The notes under the pieces were generated by a model that was given only the letters and a program-made list of their open reading frames with translations, was not told the origin of the DNA and searched no databases. The translations under genes and the position numbers were made by a program. Source: Acidobacteriota bacterium (lineage in GTDB: Bacteria; Acidobacteriota; Blastocatellia; Pyrinomonadales; Pyrinomonadaceae). Taken from it: 58,931 bases of DNA. Shown here piece by piece: positions 1 to 9,650 of this stretch. Position 1 is the first letter of the stretch. Every line of letters begins with the position of its first letter. Location of the stretch: NCBI GenBank assembly GCA_029557535.1, contig JAKQII010000378.1:1-58931 (forward strand), written 5' to 3'.

Positions 1-10
1 CTTCGTTAGG

Positions 11-1474
11 CTAGTTGTAGCCTTCGGTGTCCGTGAAGTCTTCGTAGATCATCCCGCGCCGGTCGCGTTTCGTTTTCGTCACCGCCTCGTATCCGCCTTC
101 CTCGTTGCGCGAAATTTTGTTCTGCGCGTAGAGCCCTTCGAGAACGAACTCACAGGCGGAAACGAGCTTCGCCTTTTCGCCGCGGCCGAACTCGAGCGGG
201 ACGAGCGTAGATTCGATCAGTTCCGGAACCGTTTCGAGAAGCATGGCGCATTCTTCGGCGTCGGCTGTGTCCGACAAGAGCAACTTGTTTCCGCCGTCGA
301 ACCATTTGACGGCCGGTTCGAAATCGATCCCGAGAAAGAATCCTTCGAAGATCACGCCCGCCGCGCGTTTGATCAGGTCGCGGGCAACGCGGTTGGCGCC
401 GATCTGCTCGCCTTCATATTCGAGCTCGATCTTGCCGGTGATCGCCGGAAGAGCGGCGTAAATGTCGGAGACGCGGGGCACGATCTCCGTCTCCCCGGTG
501 ATCAGCGACCTGCGTTCGGCATTCGAAACAGCGGCTTCGAGGGCGGTGATCGGCAGGCGCTGGGAAACCCCCGAACGTTTGTCGATGCGGTTGTCGTCGC
601 GTGCTTCGAATGCGATCTGCTCGATCGTTTCGGCGATGAAGTCGGGAATCTCGACCTCCGAATCGCCCCGTGTCGTCCAAGCTTCCTGCCGCGTGATCGA
701 CGCGCCCAGACCGACGTTCGCCGGATAGTGCGTCTGGATCTCGGCGCCGATCCGATCCTTTAGCGGCGTGATGATCTTCCCGCGGGCGGTGTAATCCTCG
801 GGGTTCGCGGAAAAAACGAGCAGGACATCGAGCGGCAGCCGCACCGGATAGCCTTTGATCTGAACGTCGCCTTCCTGCATGATGTTGAACAGCCCGACCT
901 GGATCTTCCCCGCAAGATCGGGAAGTTCGTTGATCGCAAAGATCCCACGGTTCGCCCTCGGCAAAAGGCCGAAGTGGATCGTAAGCTCGTCCGACAAGAG
1001 GTGTCCGCCCTTCGCCGCCTTGATCGGATCGACGTCGCCGATGATGTCGGCGATCGTCACGTCGGGCGTCGCGAGCTTTTCGACAAATCGATTGTCGCGT
1101 TTCACCCAATCGATTTTCGTGTCGTCGCCGTGAAAATCGATCTGATGGCGTCCCAACGCCGACAGCGGCTGGAACGGGTTATCGTTGATCTCCGAGCCTG
1201 CGATGATCGGGATCTCCTCGTCAAGCAATTCGGTCAATTGCCGGATGATCCGGCTTTTCGCCTGCCCACGGGTTCCCAACAGAATGAAGTTGTGTTTCGA
1301 GAGAATCGCGTTCACGAGTTGCGGAATGACCGATTCCTCGTAGCCGACGATGCCGGTGAAAAGGCGCTTGCCGGTGCGGAGTTTCGCGATCAGGTTTGCG
1401 CGCAGTTCGTCCTTCACCGGCCGCGGAACGTAACCGCTCGCCTTTAGTTGTCCGAACGTCGTTGGTTTCGTCAT
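11..1474 (-). CDS. MoxR/magnesium-chelatase-I-like AAA+ ATPase
   Basis: A 487-residue AAA+ ATPase related to the ChlI/BchI-like magnesium chelatase ATPase and MoxR families. The P-loop near residue 65 reads GTRGQAKS, so the glycine before the Lys is replaced by Ala; a Walker B/sensor region follows (FAINELPDL, then LLVFSANPEDY). Such proteins usually work with a VWA-domain partner as a metal-chelatase or protein-remodelling pair; a partner would lie beyond the left edge and cannot be seen. The gene is complete: the stop is TAG at 11-13. The start ATG at 1474 has a GAGGTAAC-type ribosome site, with a TATAGT-like -10 just upstream. A true chlorophyll-type chelatase role is unlikely because no bch/chl gene is nearby. 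Family call is firm, substrate unknown. Confidence 0.8.
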   Translation of the reverse strand: MTKPTTFGQLKASGYVPRPVKDELRANLIAKLRTGKRLFTGIVGYEESVIPQLVNAILSKHNFILLGTRGQAKSRIIRQLTELLDEEIPIIAGSEINDNPFQPLSALGRHQIDFHGDDTKIDWVKRDNRFVEKLATPDVTIADIIGDVDPIKAAKGGHLLSDELTIHFGLLPRANRGIFAINELPDLAGKIQVGLFNIMQEGDVQIKGYPVRLPLDVLLVFSANPEDYTARGKIITPLKDRIGAEIQTHYPANVGLGASITRQEAWTTRGDSEVEIPDFIAETIEQIAFEARDDNRIDKRSGVSQRLPITALEAAVSNAERRSLITGETEIVPRVSDIYAALPAITGKIELEYEGEQIGANRVARDLIKRAAGVIFEGFFLGIDFEPAVKWFDGGNKLLLSDTADAEECAMLLETVPELIESTLVPLEFGRGEKAKLVSACEFVLEGLYAQNKISRNEEGGYEAVTKTKRDRRGMIYEDFTDTEGYN

Positions 1475-1605
1475 TATCGTTACCTCAAAGTTACACTATA
1501 TCGTAGCGCACGAACGAGATGCCTGCACCAAAACGTCAGCGCGACGGTGCCCGGCCACCGCTTTTCGCAATGATTCGCAGAGGTATGGAAGTTGCAGTAA
1601 AAATA

Positions 1606-1627
1606 GGCAAAAGTTGAGCTTTTTGCC
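1606..1627 (+). promoter_or_regulatory. Small hairpin in the leader of the FecR-domain gene
   Basis: GGCAAAA (1606-1612) and TTTTGCC (1621-1627) form a 7-bp stem about 45 nt before the ATG at 1673. A good Shine-Dalgarno (GAAGGAG) lies between. The rest of the 198-bp divergent gap (1475-1672) holds only the presumed promoters of the two flanking genes. Role of the hairpin is unknown. Confidence 0.3.
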
Positions 1628-1672
1628 CAACTTCTCTCCCCGAAGAAACAGAAAAACCTGAAGGAGCCTATT

Positions 1673-3763
1673 ATGAGTTCACCCCGACCAAATTCTTGGG
1701 CAGCAATTCTTCTTTTGCCCCTATTGTTAGTATTTGCGTTCCCGGTGCTCGGCGCCGACGAAGACGATGAATATGTACCTGACGTTACGGCCCGCGTCGT
1801 CAGGATCAGTCTGCTGAGCGGCGACGTTCAGGTCCGTCGCGGCGCTGAGGAGCAGACATGGGAACGCGCGACCCTTAATCTTCCGCTCGTCGAAGGTGAC
1901 GAGCTCGTGACCGGACCTTCGGCGCGTGTCGAGGTTCAATTCGATCGCGACAGTTACGTCCGTCTCGATGAGAACTCGACGCTGAAATTCACCACGGTCC
2001 GCGACGAAGGAATCGCGCTGAGTGTTCCGCAAGGCACGATCAGTCTGCGTGTCCTGAGTTTTAAGAAGTCAAAGGAATTCTTCGAGATCGACGCCCCGAG
2101 CACGACCGTTTCCGTCGAGAAGCCGGGAATGTACCGGATCGACTCCGGCGACGTCCAGAGTCCCGAGATCCGCGTCACGGTGACCGAAGGCGGCCAGGCG
2201 CGCATCTACTCCGACAATTCAGGGTTCACGCTCAACAACGGGCGCAGCGCGAAGCTGTTTCTAAGCGGAAACCTGGCCGGTGAATGGGAAACCTCGGACG
2301 CGGCGCGTTATGCCGATTCGTTTGACCGTTGGGTGATGGACCGTGAATCGGTCGTCGCCAAATTATTGAAGAACTCCTACTACGATCGCTATTACGACCG
2401 GGATATTTACGGGGCTGAGGATCTGAACGGCTACGGCGACTGGATCTACACGCGTGATTACGGCTATGTTTGGCGTCCGTACCGCAATTCGCTCTCGTCG
2501 TATTCGAACTGGTCGCCGTACCGCTATGGCCACTGGCGATGGGTACCGTTCTACGGCTGGACCTGGGTCAACGACGAACCCTGGGGCTGGGCGACATATC
2601 ACTACGGACGCTGGGTCTGGTACAACAATTATTGGATCTGGTCGCCGTATGCGAGTTACCGTTGGAGACGGAGCTGGTGGCGCCCGGCGATGGTTTCGAT
2701 CGTGACCTGGAACGGTTCGGTCTGCTGGTATCCGCTTTCCTATTACGATCGCTACTACGACTACAACCGTCGATTCCGTCGCGGCAACCGCAACCCGCGG
2801 AACAATAATCCGCCCGTCAATCCGAATCCGATCCCGCCGGTGAATCCGAATCCGTCGCCGAACAACGATGCGAGGATCACTCGGTCGCAAACTCCTCCGT
2901 TCCAACGGATCCCGCCGGGCGCGGTCGTCTCGGTCGACGAACGTGATTTCGGCCGCGGCCTGAGCAAGTACAAGACGCCGCCGCTTGAAACGAGTCGGTC
3001 GATCCTGACTCGAAAGATCGACGAGAATCAGTCGCCGCCGATCCTTCCGGACTACAAGAGCCTTGACGGCAAGGTGAGCCGGGAGATTCGGATCGAGCAG
3101 CCTCGATTGCCGAAGGTCGATACGGTGAAGACCGGAGCGACCGAGCGCAAGCCGGGCGTCTCGATGGACGAAGACCTGAAGAAGGAAAGGATCCTCGGCA
3201 ACCGGAATCCCGTGAACACGAAGCGGGAACCGAACGAGAGTCCCGGAATAATCGTCAACCCCAATTCGGATACCCGCAAGACGGGTGCGGTCAACCGTCC
3301 GACGACAAAGCAGGACGACGGAAATACGCGTCAGAACAATCCGACGGTCAACCAGGGTCCGGTCCGCGATACGGGAGCCGTGAAACGGGACAACCGCGAC
3401 TCCGAAAAGACAAAGCGCATTCCGAGTCAGGAAACACGGACGCCGCCGATCTATACTCCGCAGCCAAGGACCGACACCAAGGAGCAGCCGAAGCAGGATG
3501 AACGGCGGACTCAGCCGATGCCGCGCCCGAAGGAGACCCCGACGCCTCCGGTCTATACGCCGCAACCCAGACGGGAGGAGCCGCGACAGCAGCCGGTGCC
3601 GAGAGTTGAGCCGAGGCAACAGCCGACGCCGCGCGTCGAGCCGAGACAGCAGCCTCAGCCAAGACAGCCTGAGTCGAAGCCGCAGCCGAAACAGTCGGAA
3701 TCGAAGTCGAAACAACCGGAATCGAAGCCTGACAATCGGCGGACTAATCCGAAGGATAATTAA
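1673..3763 (+). CDS. Exported FecR-domain / DUF6600-type protein
   Basis: A 696-residue exported protein. Residues 1-27 form a Sec signal peptide ending at VLGA. Residues about 40-190 are a FecR-like beta domain (GDVQVRRG, then a V-D-RDSYVRLDENS stretch). Residues about 250-360 are rich in Tyr and Trp with repeated W-x-W/YGW/HYGRW motifs typical of the DUF6600 segment that follows FecR domains in many Acidobacteriota, Myxococcota and Proteobacteria proteins. The last 300 residues are low complexity, rich in Pro, Gln, Arg and Asn, with repeats such as PPIYTPQPR and EPRQQP. This looks like a periplasmic or surface protein with a disordered tail. No FecI-type sigma factor or TonB receptor is adjacent, so classic iron signalling is not supported. 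The start is fixed by GAAGGAG upstream. Confidence 0.75.
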   Translation: MSSPRPNSWAAILLLPLLLVFAFPVLGADEDDEYVPDVTARVVRISLLSGDVQVRRGAEEQTWERATLNLPLVEGDELVTGPSARVEVQFDRDSYVRLDENSTLKFTTVRDEGIALSVPQGTISLRVLSFKKSKEFFEIDAPSTTVSVEKPGMYRIDSGDVQSPEIRVTVTEGGQARIYSDNSGFTLNNGRSAKLFLSGNLAGEWETSDAARYADSFDRWVMDRESVVAKLLKNSYYDRYYDRDIYGAEDLNGYGDWIYTRDYGYVWRPYRNSLSSYSNWSPYRYGHWRWVPFYGWTWVNDEPWGWATYHYGRWVWYNNYWIWSPYASYRWRRSWWRPAMVSIVTWNGSVCWYPLSYYDRYYDYNRRFRRGNRNPRNNNPPVNPNPIPPVNPNPSPNNDARITRSQTPPFQRIPPGAVVSVDERDFGRGLSKYKTPPLETSRSILTRKIDENQSPPILPDYKSLDGKVSREIRIEQPRLPKVDTVKTGATERKPGVSMDEDLKKERILGNRNPVNTKREPNESPGIIVNPNSDTRKTGAVNRPTTKQDDGNTRQNNPTVNQGPVRDTGAVKRDNRDSEKTKRIPSQETRTPPIYTPQPRTDTKEQPKQDERRTQPMPRPKETPTPPVYTPQPRREEPRQQPVPRVEPRQQPTPRVEPRQQPQPRQPESKPQPKQSESKSKQPESKPDNRRTNPKDN

Positions 3764-3773
3764 CAACGACAAA

Positions 3774-3800
3774 AAAGGGCGGACACCACATCCGCCCTTT
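3774..3800. terminator. Bidirectional Rho-independent terminator
   Basis: Perfect 10-bp stem AAAGGGCGGA / TCCGCCCTTT (3774-3783, 3791-3800) with a 7-nt loop. It lies between two convergent genes. On the - strand it is followed by a run of six T; on the + strand by GATTTTC. It can therefore end both transcripts. Confidence 0.85.
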
Positions 3801-3819
3801 GATTTTCATTGCACAGCCT

Positions 3820-4212
3820 CTAATTTCGTCTTAACTCGATTAACTCGATCTTCGCGGTATAGACCGGCTTTTCTTCCGATCCCGCGCTTCCGGGATAGGG
3901 ATCCAACCCGACAAGTTTGATTTCGTAATCGTCAATCGTCGCACTGCCCGAGCCGGAGGTCGTGTTCAGTTCGACCGTCTTCCAGGCGCCGCGGCCCTTT
4001 CGAATCTCGAGTTTAATCTTCGCATTCCCTGCCCATATGCAAGCTGCGCCCTGAGGGCAGCGTGAGTCTTCAATAACCGCAACGAATTTAACGGTTAGAT
4101 CCCGGTGATCTTTCTGTTGTTGGAGTTTGATGTCAAGCCTGTTTGGAGTCTGCGCGTGCGCCAACCCGGAAAGAATAAGCAGCGAAACAACCGCGGCGGT
4201 CCTTTTGAACAT
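3820..4212 (-). CDS. Small exported protein with RCPxGxxCIWAG motif
   Basis: A 130-residue protein starting at the ATG at 4212, preceded by a strong GAGGGGG ribosome site; the longer reading from 4275 would add 21 residues without a good ribosome site. Residues 1-20 are a Sec signal peptide (LILSGLAHA). The mature part is a small beta-rich domain with the motif SRCPQGAACIWAG, whose two Cys probably form a disulfide after export. Similar small exported proteins with this motif occur in Acidobacteriota and Bacteroidota without known function. It converges on the FecR-domain gene across the shared terminator. No function is claimed. Confidence 0.65.
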   Translation of the reverse strand: MFKRTAAVVSLLILSGLAHAQTPNRLDIKLQQQKDHRDLTVKFVAVIEDSRCPQGAACIWAGNAKIKLEIRKGRGAWKTVELNTTSGSGSATIDDYEIKLVGLDPYPGSAGSEEKPVYTAKIELIELRRN

Positions 4213-4290
4213 TATCGATCCCCCTCGCGCGACCTGCGCGGTCCTTGGAAGAGATAGTTCGGCAAATCGTTGCAATCAATCAGTCGTGTC

Positions 4291-4382
4291 TCAGCTGACA
4301 CTTGTCCGTTCTCAGCTAATTCGAAATTGAACCCAACTATCGGCTGACACTATCCGTTCTCAGCTATTTCGAAGTCGAACCG
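4291..4382. repeat. Two-copy imperfect tandem repeat
   Basis: Two units of about 43 bp (4291-4333 and 4340-4382) share TCxGCTGACAC, then TCCGTTCTCAGCTA, then TTCGAA and TTGAACC/TCGAACC. They fill the gap between the end of the isocitrate dehydrogenase gene and the start of the small exported protein gene, so they may overlap the promoter of the latter or the terminator region of the former. Confidence 0.6.
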
Positions 4383-4401
4383 TTGTCGGCGGCCGATCAT
4401 C

Positions 4402-5409
<1,008 letters not shown>

Positions 5410-5515
5410 GTTTTAACTTCCGTCCTCAGTATTCCTCGAACTAATAAATGATATAGCAAAATTTCAGATCGGCTAAGTGCGGACGATTTCGGCAAAGTGC
5501 TAAACTCAGAGATTC

Positions 5516-6646
5516 ATGATGCAGGAAATCGGCCGCGAAATTCTGATCGTCGGAGCCGGTGTGATCGGTCTGTCGATCGCACGCGAGTTGTCACGCCGCG
5601 GAATCAAACGAATCACGATCATAGATCGCGGTCCGGCCGGACACGAAGCGACGTTCGCCGCAGGCGGAATGCTGGCGGTTCAGGCCGAGACCGACGAAGC
5701 AGGCGACTTTTTCGAGCTCTGCAGTGCTTCACGCGACCGTTACCCGCAATTCGCCGCCGAACTTGGCGACGAAACCGGGATCGACATCGGGCTCGATCAG
5801 GCCGGGACGCTGTACCTCGCCTTCACAGGGAATGATTCGCGCGAGATCGATCATCGCTACAACTGGCAGAAAAACGCCGGTTTGAATGTCGAAAGACTCT
5901 CGGCCTCCGAAACGCGCAAACTTGAGCCGTTCGTTTCGCCGGACGTGCGCGAGGGCCTCATATTTCCGGACGACTGGCAGGTCGAGAACCGCAAGCTTGC
6001 GGCGGCGTTATTGAAGTTCGTGGCGTTGAACGGAATCGAACTGATAGAAGGAACCGAGTGCCGCCGACTGATAGTAAAGAACGGACGCGTCATCGCGGCC
6101 GAGACCTCCTCCGGAAAGGTCTTCGCGCAACAGACGATCATTGCCGCCGGCGCATGGACCTCGATGATTGAAGCAGATCCGGTCCGCGTTCCCGAAATAC
6201 GGCCGATCAGGGGGCAGATCGTCGGATTTCAAACCGCCAAACGATTTTTCAGCCACGTGATCTACAGTCCTCGCGGCTATCTGATTCCGCGGGCCGATGG
6301 CAGGATCCTGGCCGGAGCGACGGTCGAGGATGTTGGCTTTGAAAACCTAATGACGCCGGCCGGCATCGAATATGTCCGCCGAAACGCGTTCGAGATCGCG
6401 CCGTCGATCTCCGGATTGAAGATCGCGGAAGAAATCTCGGGGCTGCGTCCGAAGGCGGCGGATGCGTTGCCGGTCATCGGAGGTTTTCCACATGTGGAAA
6501 ATCTGATCGTCGCGTCCGGACATTACCGGAACGGGATACTTCTGGCGCCGATCACTGCCGACGCGGTCGCTGATATCGTTGTCGGGAACCGCGTTTCGTC
6601 CCTGATCAGATCATTTGGGGTCGATCGGACCAGCCTCAGCGGCTGA
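5516..6646 (+). CDS. thiO: Glycine oxidase / FAD-dependent amine oxidase (ThiO-like)
   Basis: A 376-residue D-amino-acid-oxidase-fold flavoprotein. The Rossmann FAD-binding motif GAGVIGLS is at residues 13-20, followed by the ATFAAGGMLAVQAE segment typical of glycine oxidases. The C-terminal part contains GLRPKAADALPVIGG and ASGHYRNGILLAP, the usual ThiO ending that contacts FAD and substrate. In thiamine synthesis ThiO converts glycine to dehydroglycine for thiazole formation. No other thi gene is visible here, so the pathway assignment rests on sequence alone. Two ATG codons in tandem (5516, 5519) are possible starts. Confidence 0.8.
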   Translation: MMQEIGREILIVGAGVIGLSIARELSRRGIKRITIIDRGPAGHEATFAAGGMLAVQAETDEAGDFFELCSASRDRYPQFAAELGDETGIDIGLDQAGTLYLAFTGNDSREIDHRYNWQKNAGLNVERLSASETRKLEPFVSPDVREGLIFPDDWQVENRKLAAALLKFVALNGIELIEGTECRRLIVKNGRVIAAETSSGKVFAQQTIIAAGAWTSMIEADPVRVPEIRPIRGQIVGFQTAKRFFSHVIYSPRGYLIPRADGRILAGATVEDVGFENLMTPAGIEYVRRNAFEIAPSISGLKIAEEISGLRPKAADALPVIGGFPHVENLIVASGHYRNGILLAPITADAVADIVVGNRVSSLIRSFGVDRTSLSG

Positions 6647-6666
6647 CGCTTACCCGTTTTTTTTGT

Positions 6667-8097
6667 TTGCGATTTTTCCGTTGTTCGCTTAATTCTATTT
6701 TCGTGCGTGTGATCGTCTCAATTCTTTTCCTAGCGGCACTGGCGCTGGCGCAGTCTGGGCGGGTCGCGCCCGTCGCCGGCAAGGCGGATGCCGACGGGCC
6801 GTCGGCCGAACAGCTCTTCAAGGAAGCCGACACGTACCAGCGCACGAAGTTTCTCGAATACGAGAAGAGCAAGATCCCGTACAGCGAGAAGCTACACCGG
6901 GACACGATTCGGGAACAGAAGATCGTGGCGGCGAAGAACGCGGCGATTCTGGCGGCCCGGCAATCGATCGCGGACGGTGACCAGTACTTTCTCGGAATGC
7001 TGCACTGGCTCGCCGGAAATGAAGACGGTGCCGCGACCGCGCTCCGCAAGTTCACCGTGAGCCGTGAACCGCCAGCCGACCGGCTTCAGTCTGCGCGGCA
7101 CGTCATCGTCATCATCGACGCCCGGCGACGCGCGTTCGACGAAGCGGAAAAGATCCTCGCCGCCTATCTCGTGACCGATCCGATCGAGCTCAATCAACGG
7201 ATCAAGATGGAGTCGGCGTTGGCGCAGGCTTACCGAGCCGAGGCGAAATGGCCGCAGGCGCTGGTGCATGCCGAGGACGCGTACCGTCTCTCGAAGGCAA
7301 ACTTTCAGAAATTCTCATCGAGAGCACTCGCGCTGCAGGACCTTCACGATTTCGGCTCGCTCGTTTACGATATTCACCGCGACGCCGGCGAGACCGCGAA
7401 GGCAGAAAAGGCACTCTGGGAATTGCGCAAGACCGCGGCATTCGTCGAATCGACGACGATCTACTATTGGTCGGTCGATAAGATGGTCGCGCTCCTGACC
7501 GAGACCGGACGCAAGGAACAGGCGCTGACCTATTACCAAAAGGCGCTGATCGAATCGCAAACGGATTTCCCTTCGAAGGCGTGGCGCGATGATATTCTCC
7601 GCCGGCTCAAAAAGCGCGAAAAGCAATATCTGCTGCTCGGCGAACCCGCGCCCGCTCTGGAGAGCGTCGCGCAATGGCTGACCGCGGATGCGAAACCGCT
7701 CGCTGATCTTCGCGGCAAGGTCATCCTCATCGATTTTTGGGCGACGTGGTGCGGGCCATGCTACAAAACGTTCCCGTTGCTCAGCAAGTGGCAGAGCGAA
7801 CTTCAGAAGGACGGTTTGGTCGTCCTCGGATTGACCAGGTTTTATGGCCAGGCCAACGGTTCGAAGCTGGAAGAACCTGAAGAGATCGAGTACCTCCGCG
7901 AATTTCGCGCCCAACAGGAAATGAACTATGAGGTCGTCGTTAGCCGCGACATGACGAATCAGGTGAACTACGACGCGCTCGCGCTGCCGACGGTCGTCCT
8001 TATTGACCGCAAAGGAACCATCCGATACCTCGAAACCGGGACCGGAAAAGAAGAGGAGCTCGAACGGACGCTGCGGAGGTTGCTGGCCGAAAAATAG
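6667..8097 (+). CDS. Exported TlpA-like thioredoxin with helical repeat domain
   Basis: A 476-residue protein by the TTG start at 6667; a GTG at 6703 is an equally plausible start that leaves a cleaner signal peptide (VRVIVSILFLAALALAQ). Residues about 50-310 are helical and resemble TPR-type repeats. Residues about 325-475 are a thioredoxin-fold domain of the TlpA/ResA type, with WATWCGPCYKTFP holding the redox pair Cys362 and Cys365. ALPTVVLIDRKG near residue 440 carries the cis-Pro. It should act in the periplasm on thiols or cytochrome maturation. It begins 20 bp after the ThiO-like gene and may be co-transcribed. Confidence 0.75.
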   Translation: MRFFRCSLNSIFVRVIVSILFLAALALAQSGRVAPVAGKADADGPSAEQLFKEADTYQRTKFLEYEKSKIPYSEKLHRDTIREQKIVAAKNAAILAARQSIADGDQYFLGMLHWLAGNEDGAATALRKFTVSREPPADRLQSARHVIVIIDARRRAFDEAEKILAAYLVTDPIELNQRIKMESALAQAYRAEAKWPQALVHAEDAYRLSKANFQKFSSRALALQDLHDFGSLVYDIHRDAGETAKAEKALWELRKTAAFVESTTIYYWSVDKMVALLTETGRKEQALTYYQKALIESQTDFPSKAWRDDILRRLKKREKQYLLLGEPAPALESVAQWLTADAKPLADLRGKVILIDFWATWCGPCYKTFPLLSKWQSELQKDGLVVLGLTRFYGQANGSKLEEPEEIEYLREFRAQQEMNYEVVVSRDMTNQVNYDALALPTVVLIDRKGTIRYLETGTGKEEELERTLRRLLAEK

Positions 8098-8111
8098 GCC
8101 GATCCATTCCT

Positions 8112-8750
8112 ATGCAACGAGTCAAGAAATCAAGGACCGAGAACTTCTACGACCGCATAGCGGACGTCCATAATTTCGCCCTCAAACTCAATGGCTACCG
8201 TCGTTCGGTTGCGAAATACCTGCGTTCGCTCAACCTCGGTATCGACGAGAATTCGCTGGTACTTGACGCCGGGAGCGGCACCGGAATCGTCGCACTCGGA
8301 TTCCAAAGCGCCGGATTCAAGCCGCGAAAGATGATCGCGCTCGATCTGTCCCGCAATTCGCTCAAAGTCGCCCGCGATCAGTTCAAGAAAGACAAAAAGA
8401 CCAATGCGCGGAACATTTCGCCGGTTCAGGGAAACGTCCTCTCGCTGCCTTTTTCCGACAACTCGTTCGATTTGGTCCTTTCCTGCGGGGTACTCGAGTA
8501 TGTCCCGCTCGATGCCGGTCTTGCCGAGATGGCCCGCGTCCTCAAACACGGCGCGAAGCTAGTATTCATCCCCGTGAAACCGTCGTTGGTCGGATCAATG
8601 CTCGAAATTCTGTACAAGTTCAAGACACATCCGCTCAGTGAGGTTCGAAACACCGCTCAAAGGTATTTCAAAATCGTTGGAAGTCATGAATTCCCCTTCA
8701 CCGAGCCGATAAGCTGGTCGAAAAGAGTCTTTCTCCTCGAAAAGATCTGA
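8112..8750 (+). CDS. Class I SAM-dependent methyltransferase
   Basis: A 212-residue methyltransferase of the Methyltransf_11 type. Motif I is VLDAGSGTGIVALGF at about residues 49-63, the acidic residue closing strand beta-2 is in MIALDLS, and motif IV lies in FDLVLSCGVLEYVP. The substrate cannot be told; the fold fits a small-molecule or lipid methyltransferase. It starts 14 bp after the TlpA-like gene and stops 4 bp before the phosphodiesterase gene, so the three are likely one operon. No clear ribosome site is visible ahead of the ATG. Confidence 0.75.
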   Translation: MQRVKKSRTENFYDRIADVHNFALKLNGYRRSVAKYLRSLNLGIDENSLVLDAGSGTGIVALGFQSAGFKPRKMIALDLSRNSLKVARDQFKKDKKTNARNISPVQGNVLSLPFSDNSFDLVLSCGVLEYVPLDAGLAEMARVLKHGAKLVFIPVKPSLVGSMLEILYKFKTHPLSEVRNTAQRYFKIVGSHEFPFTEPISWSKRVFLLEKI

Positions 8751-8754
8751 ATCC

Positions 8755-9555
8755 ATGAAGAAACACCCCCGGGATCCTTTGATCGTAGCTCACCGCGGCT
8801 CATCGGCCTTGGCGCCCGAGAATACGCTGGCGGCCTTCCGGCGGGCGATCGCCGACGGCGCTGAGGGGATTGAATTCGACGTCCGACTTGCGAAGGATGA
8901 TGTCGTCGTTTTTCACGATCCGACGTTGACGCGGGTTGGAGGCGTCACCGGGCAGGTCGCGAAACTGACGGCCGGCGAGCTTGGACGCACGGACGTCGGA
9001 TCGTGGTTCAACGAACGCTTTCCGCGTCTCGCCGATCCGTCGTTTGCGAAAGAAACAGTTCCGACGCTGCGCCGGACCCTCGAACTCCTATCAGATTTCC
9101 GGGGATTGATTTACGTCGAGTTGAAGGCGCGCGAATCCGAAGTGGTCCGGCTGACGGAAGCGGTTGCCGAGATCCTTCGCGATTCTCCCCTCAAGCCGCA
9201 GGTGATCGTCAAGAGCTTTCAGCTTGACGCGATCCCGCTTTTCAAAAAGCTTCGCTCCGACGTACGGACCGCGGCGTTGTTTGCGCCGAAGATAATGACG
9301 ATCCTCCGCAAGGAAAAGCGCCTCGTCGCAGTCGCCGGCGACCTCGGGGCGGACATGATCTCGATCCATTACTCCCTGGCGACGCGAAAGCTCGTCGAAA
9401 AGGCTGAAAAACGGGGACTTCCGGTGACGATCTGGACGGCGGACAATCCGCGATGGGTAAAGCGTTCGTCTGAACTCGGGCTCTTTGCTGTGATCACGAA
9501 CGATCCGGCAGCGCTTCTAAAGCGGCGGCAAGCGGGATCGGATCGGCCTCGCTGA
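8755..9555 (+). CDS. Glycerophosphodiester phosphodiesterase (GDPD family)
   Basis: A 266-residue GDPD-family enzyme with a TIM-barrel fold. The active-site residues are visible: IVAHRGSS, PENTLAAF, EFDVRL and FHDPTL near the N terminus, an ELK motif about residue 120 and the terminal IWTADNPRW. No signal peptide is present, so it is probably cytoplasmic like UgpQ and hydrolyses glycerophosphodiesters from phospholipid turnover to glycerol 3-phosphate and an alcohol. It follows the methyltransferase gene by 4 bp. Confidence 0.85.
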   Translation: MKKHPRDPLIVAHRGSSALAPENTLAAFRRAIADGAEGIEFDVRLAKDDVVVFHDPTLTRVGGVTGQVAKLTAGELGRTDVGSWFNERFPRLADPSFAKETVPTLRRTLELLSDFRGLIYVELKARESEVVRLTEAVAEILRDSPLKPQVIVKSFQLDAIPLFKKLRSDVRTAALFAPKIMTILRKEKRLVAVAGDLGADMISIHYSLATRKLVEKAEKRGLPVTIWTADNPRWVKRSSELGLFAVITNDPAALLKRRQAGSDRPR

Positions 9556-9584
9556 CGATTCCGATTTTCGGGTACCCAATTTTG

Positions 9585-9643
9585 CTGAGCGATGAAGTAA
9601 GGCTAAAATTATCCTGATATAGCCACAATCTTGGACAATCCAA
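9585..9643 (+). promoter_or_regulatory. Promoter-like hexamers and palindrome upstream of the cystathionine beta-synthase gene
   Basis: A candidate sigma-70 pair is TTGCTG and TAAAAT with a 16-nt spacer. Downstream, TTGGA-CAA-TCCAA (9631-9643) is a perfect 5-bp palindrome ending 7 nt before the start codon, in the place where a Shine-Dalgarno would be expected. It could be an operator for a sulfur-responsive regulator. This is inference from position only. Confidence 0.35.
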
Positions 9644-9650
9644 ATTTAAG

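Noticed and set aside
2363-3772. 469-residue Arg/Leu-rich frame on the - strand opposite the FecR-domain gene
   Set aside because: Low-complexity product from the complement of the Pro/Gln/Arg-rich tail; the sense frame has a signal peptide and known domains.
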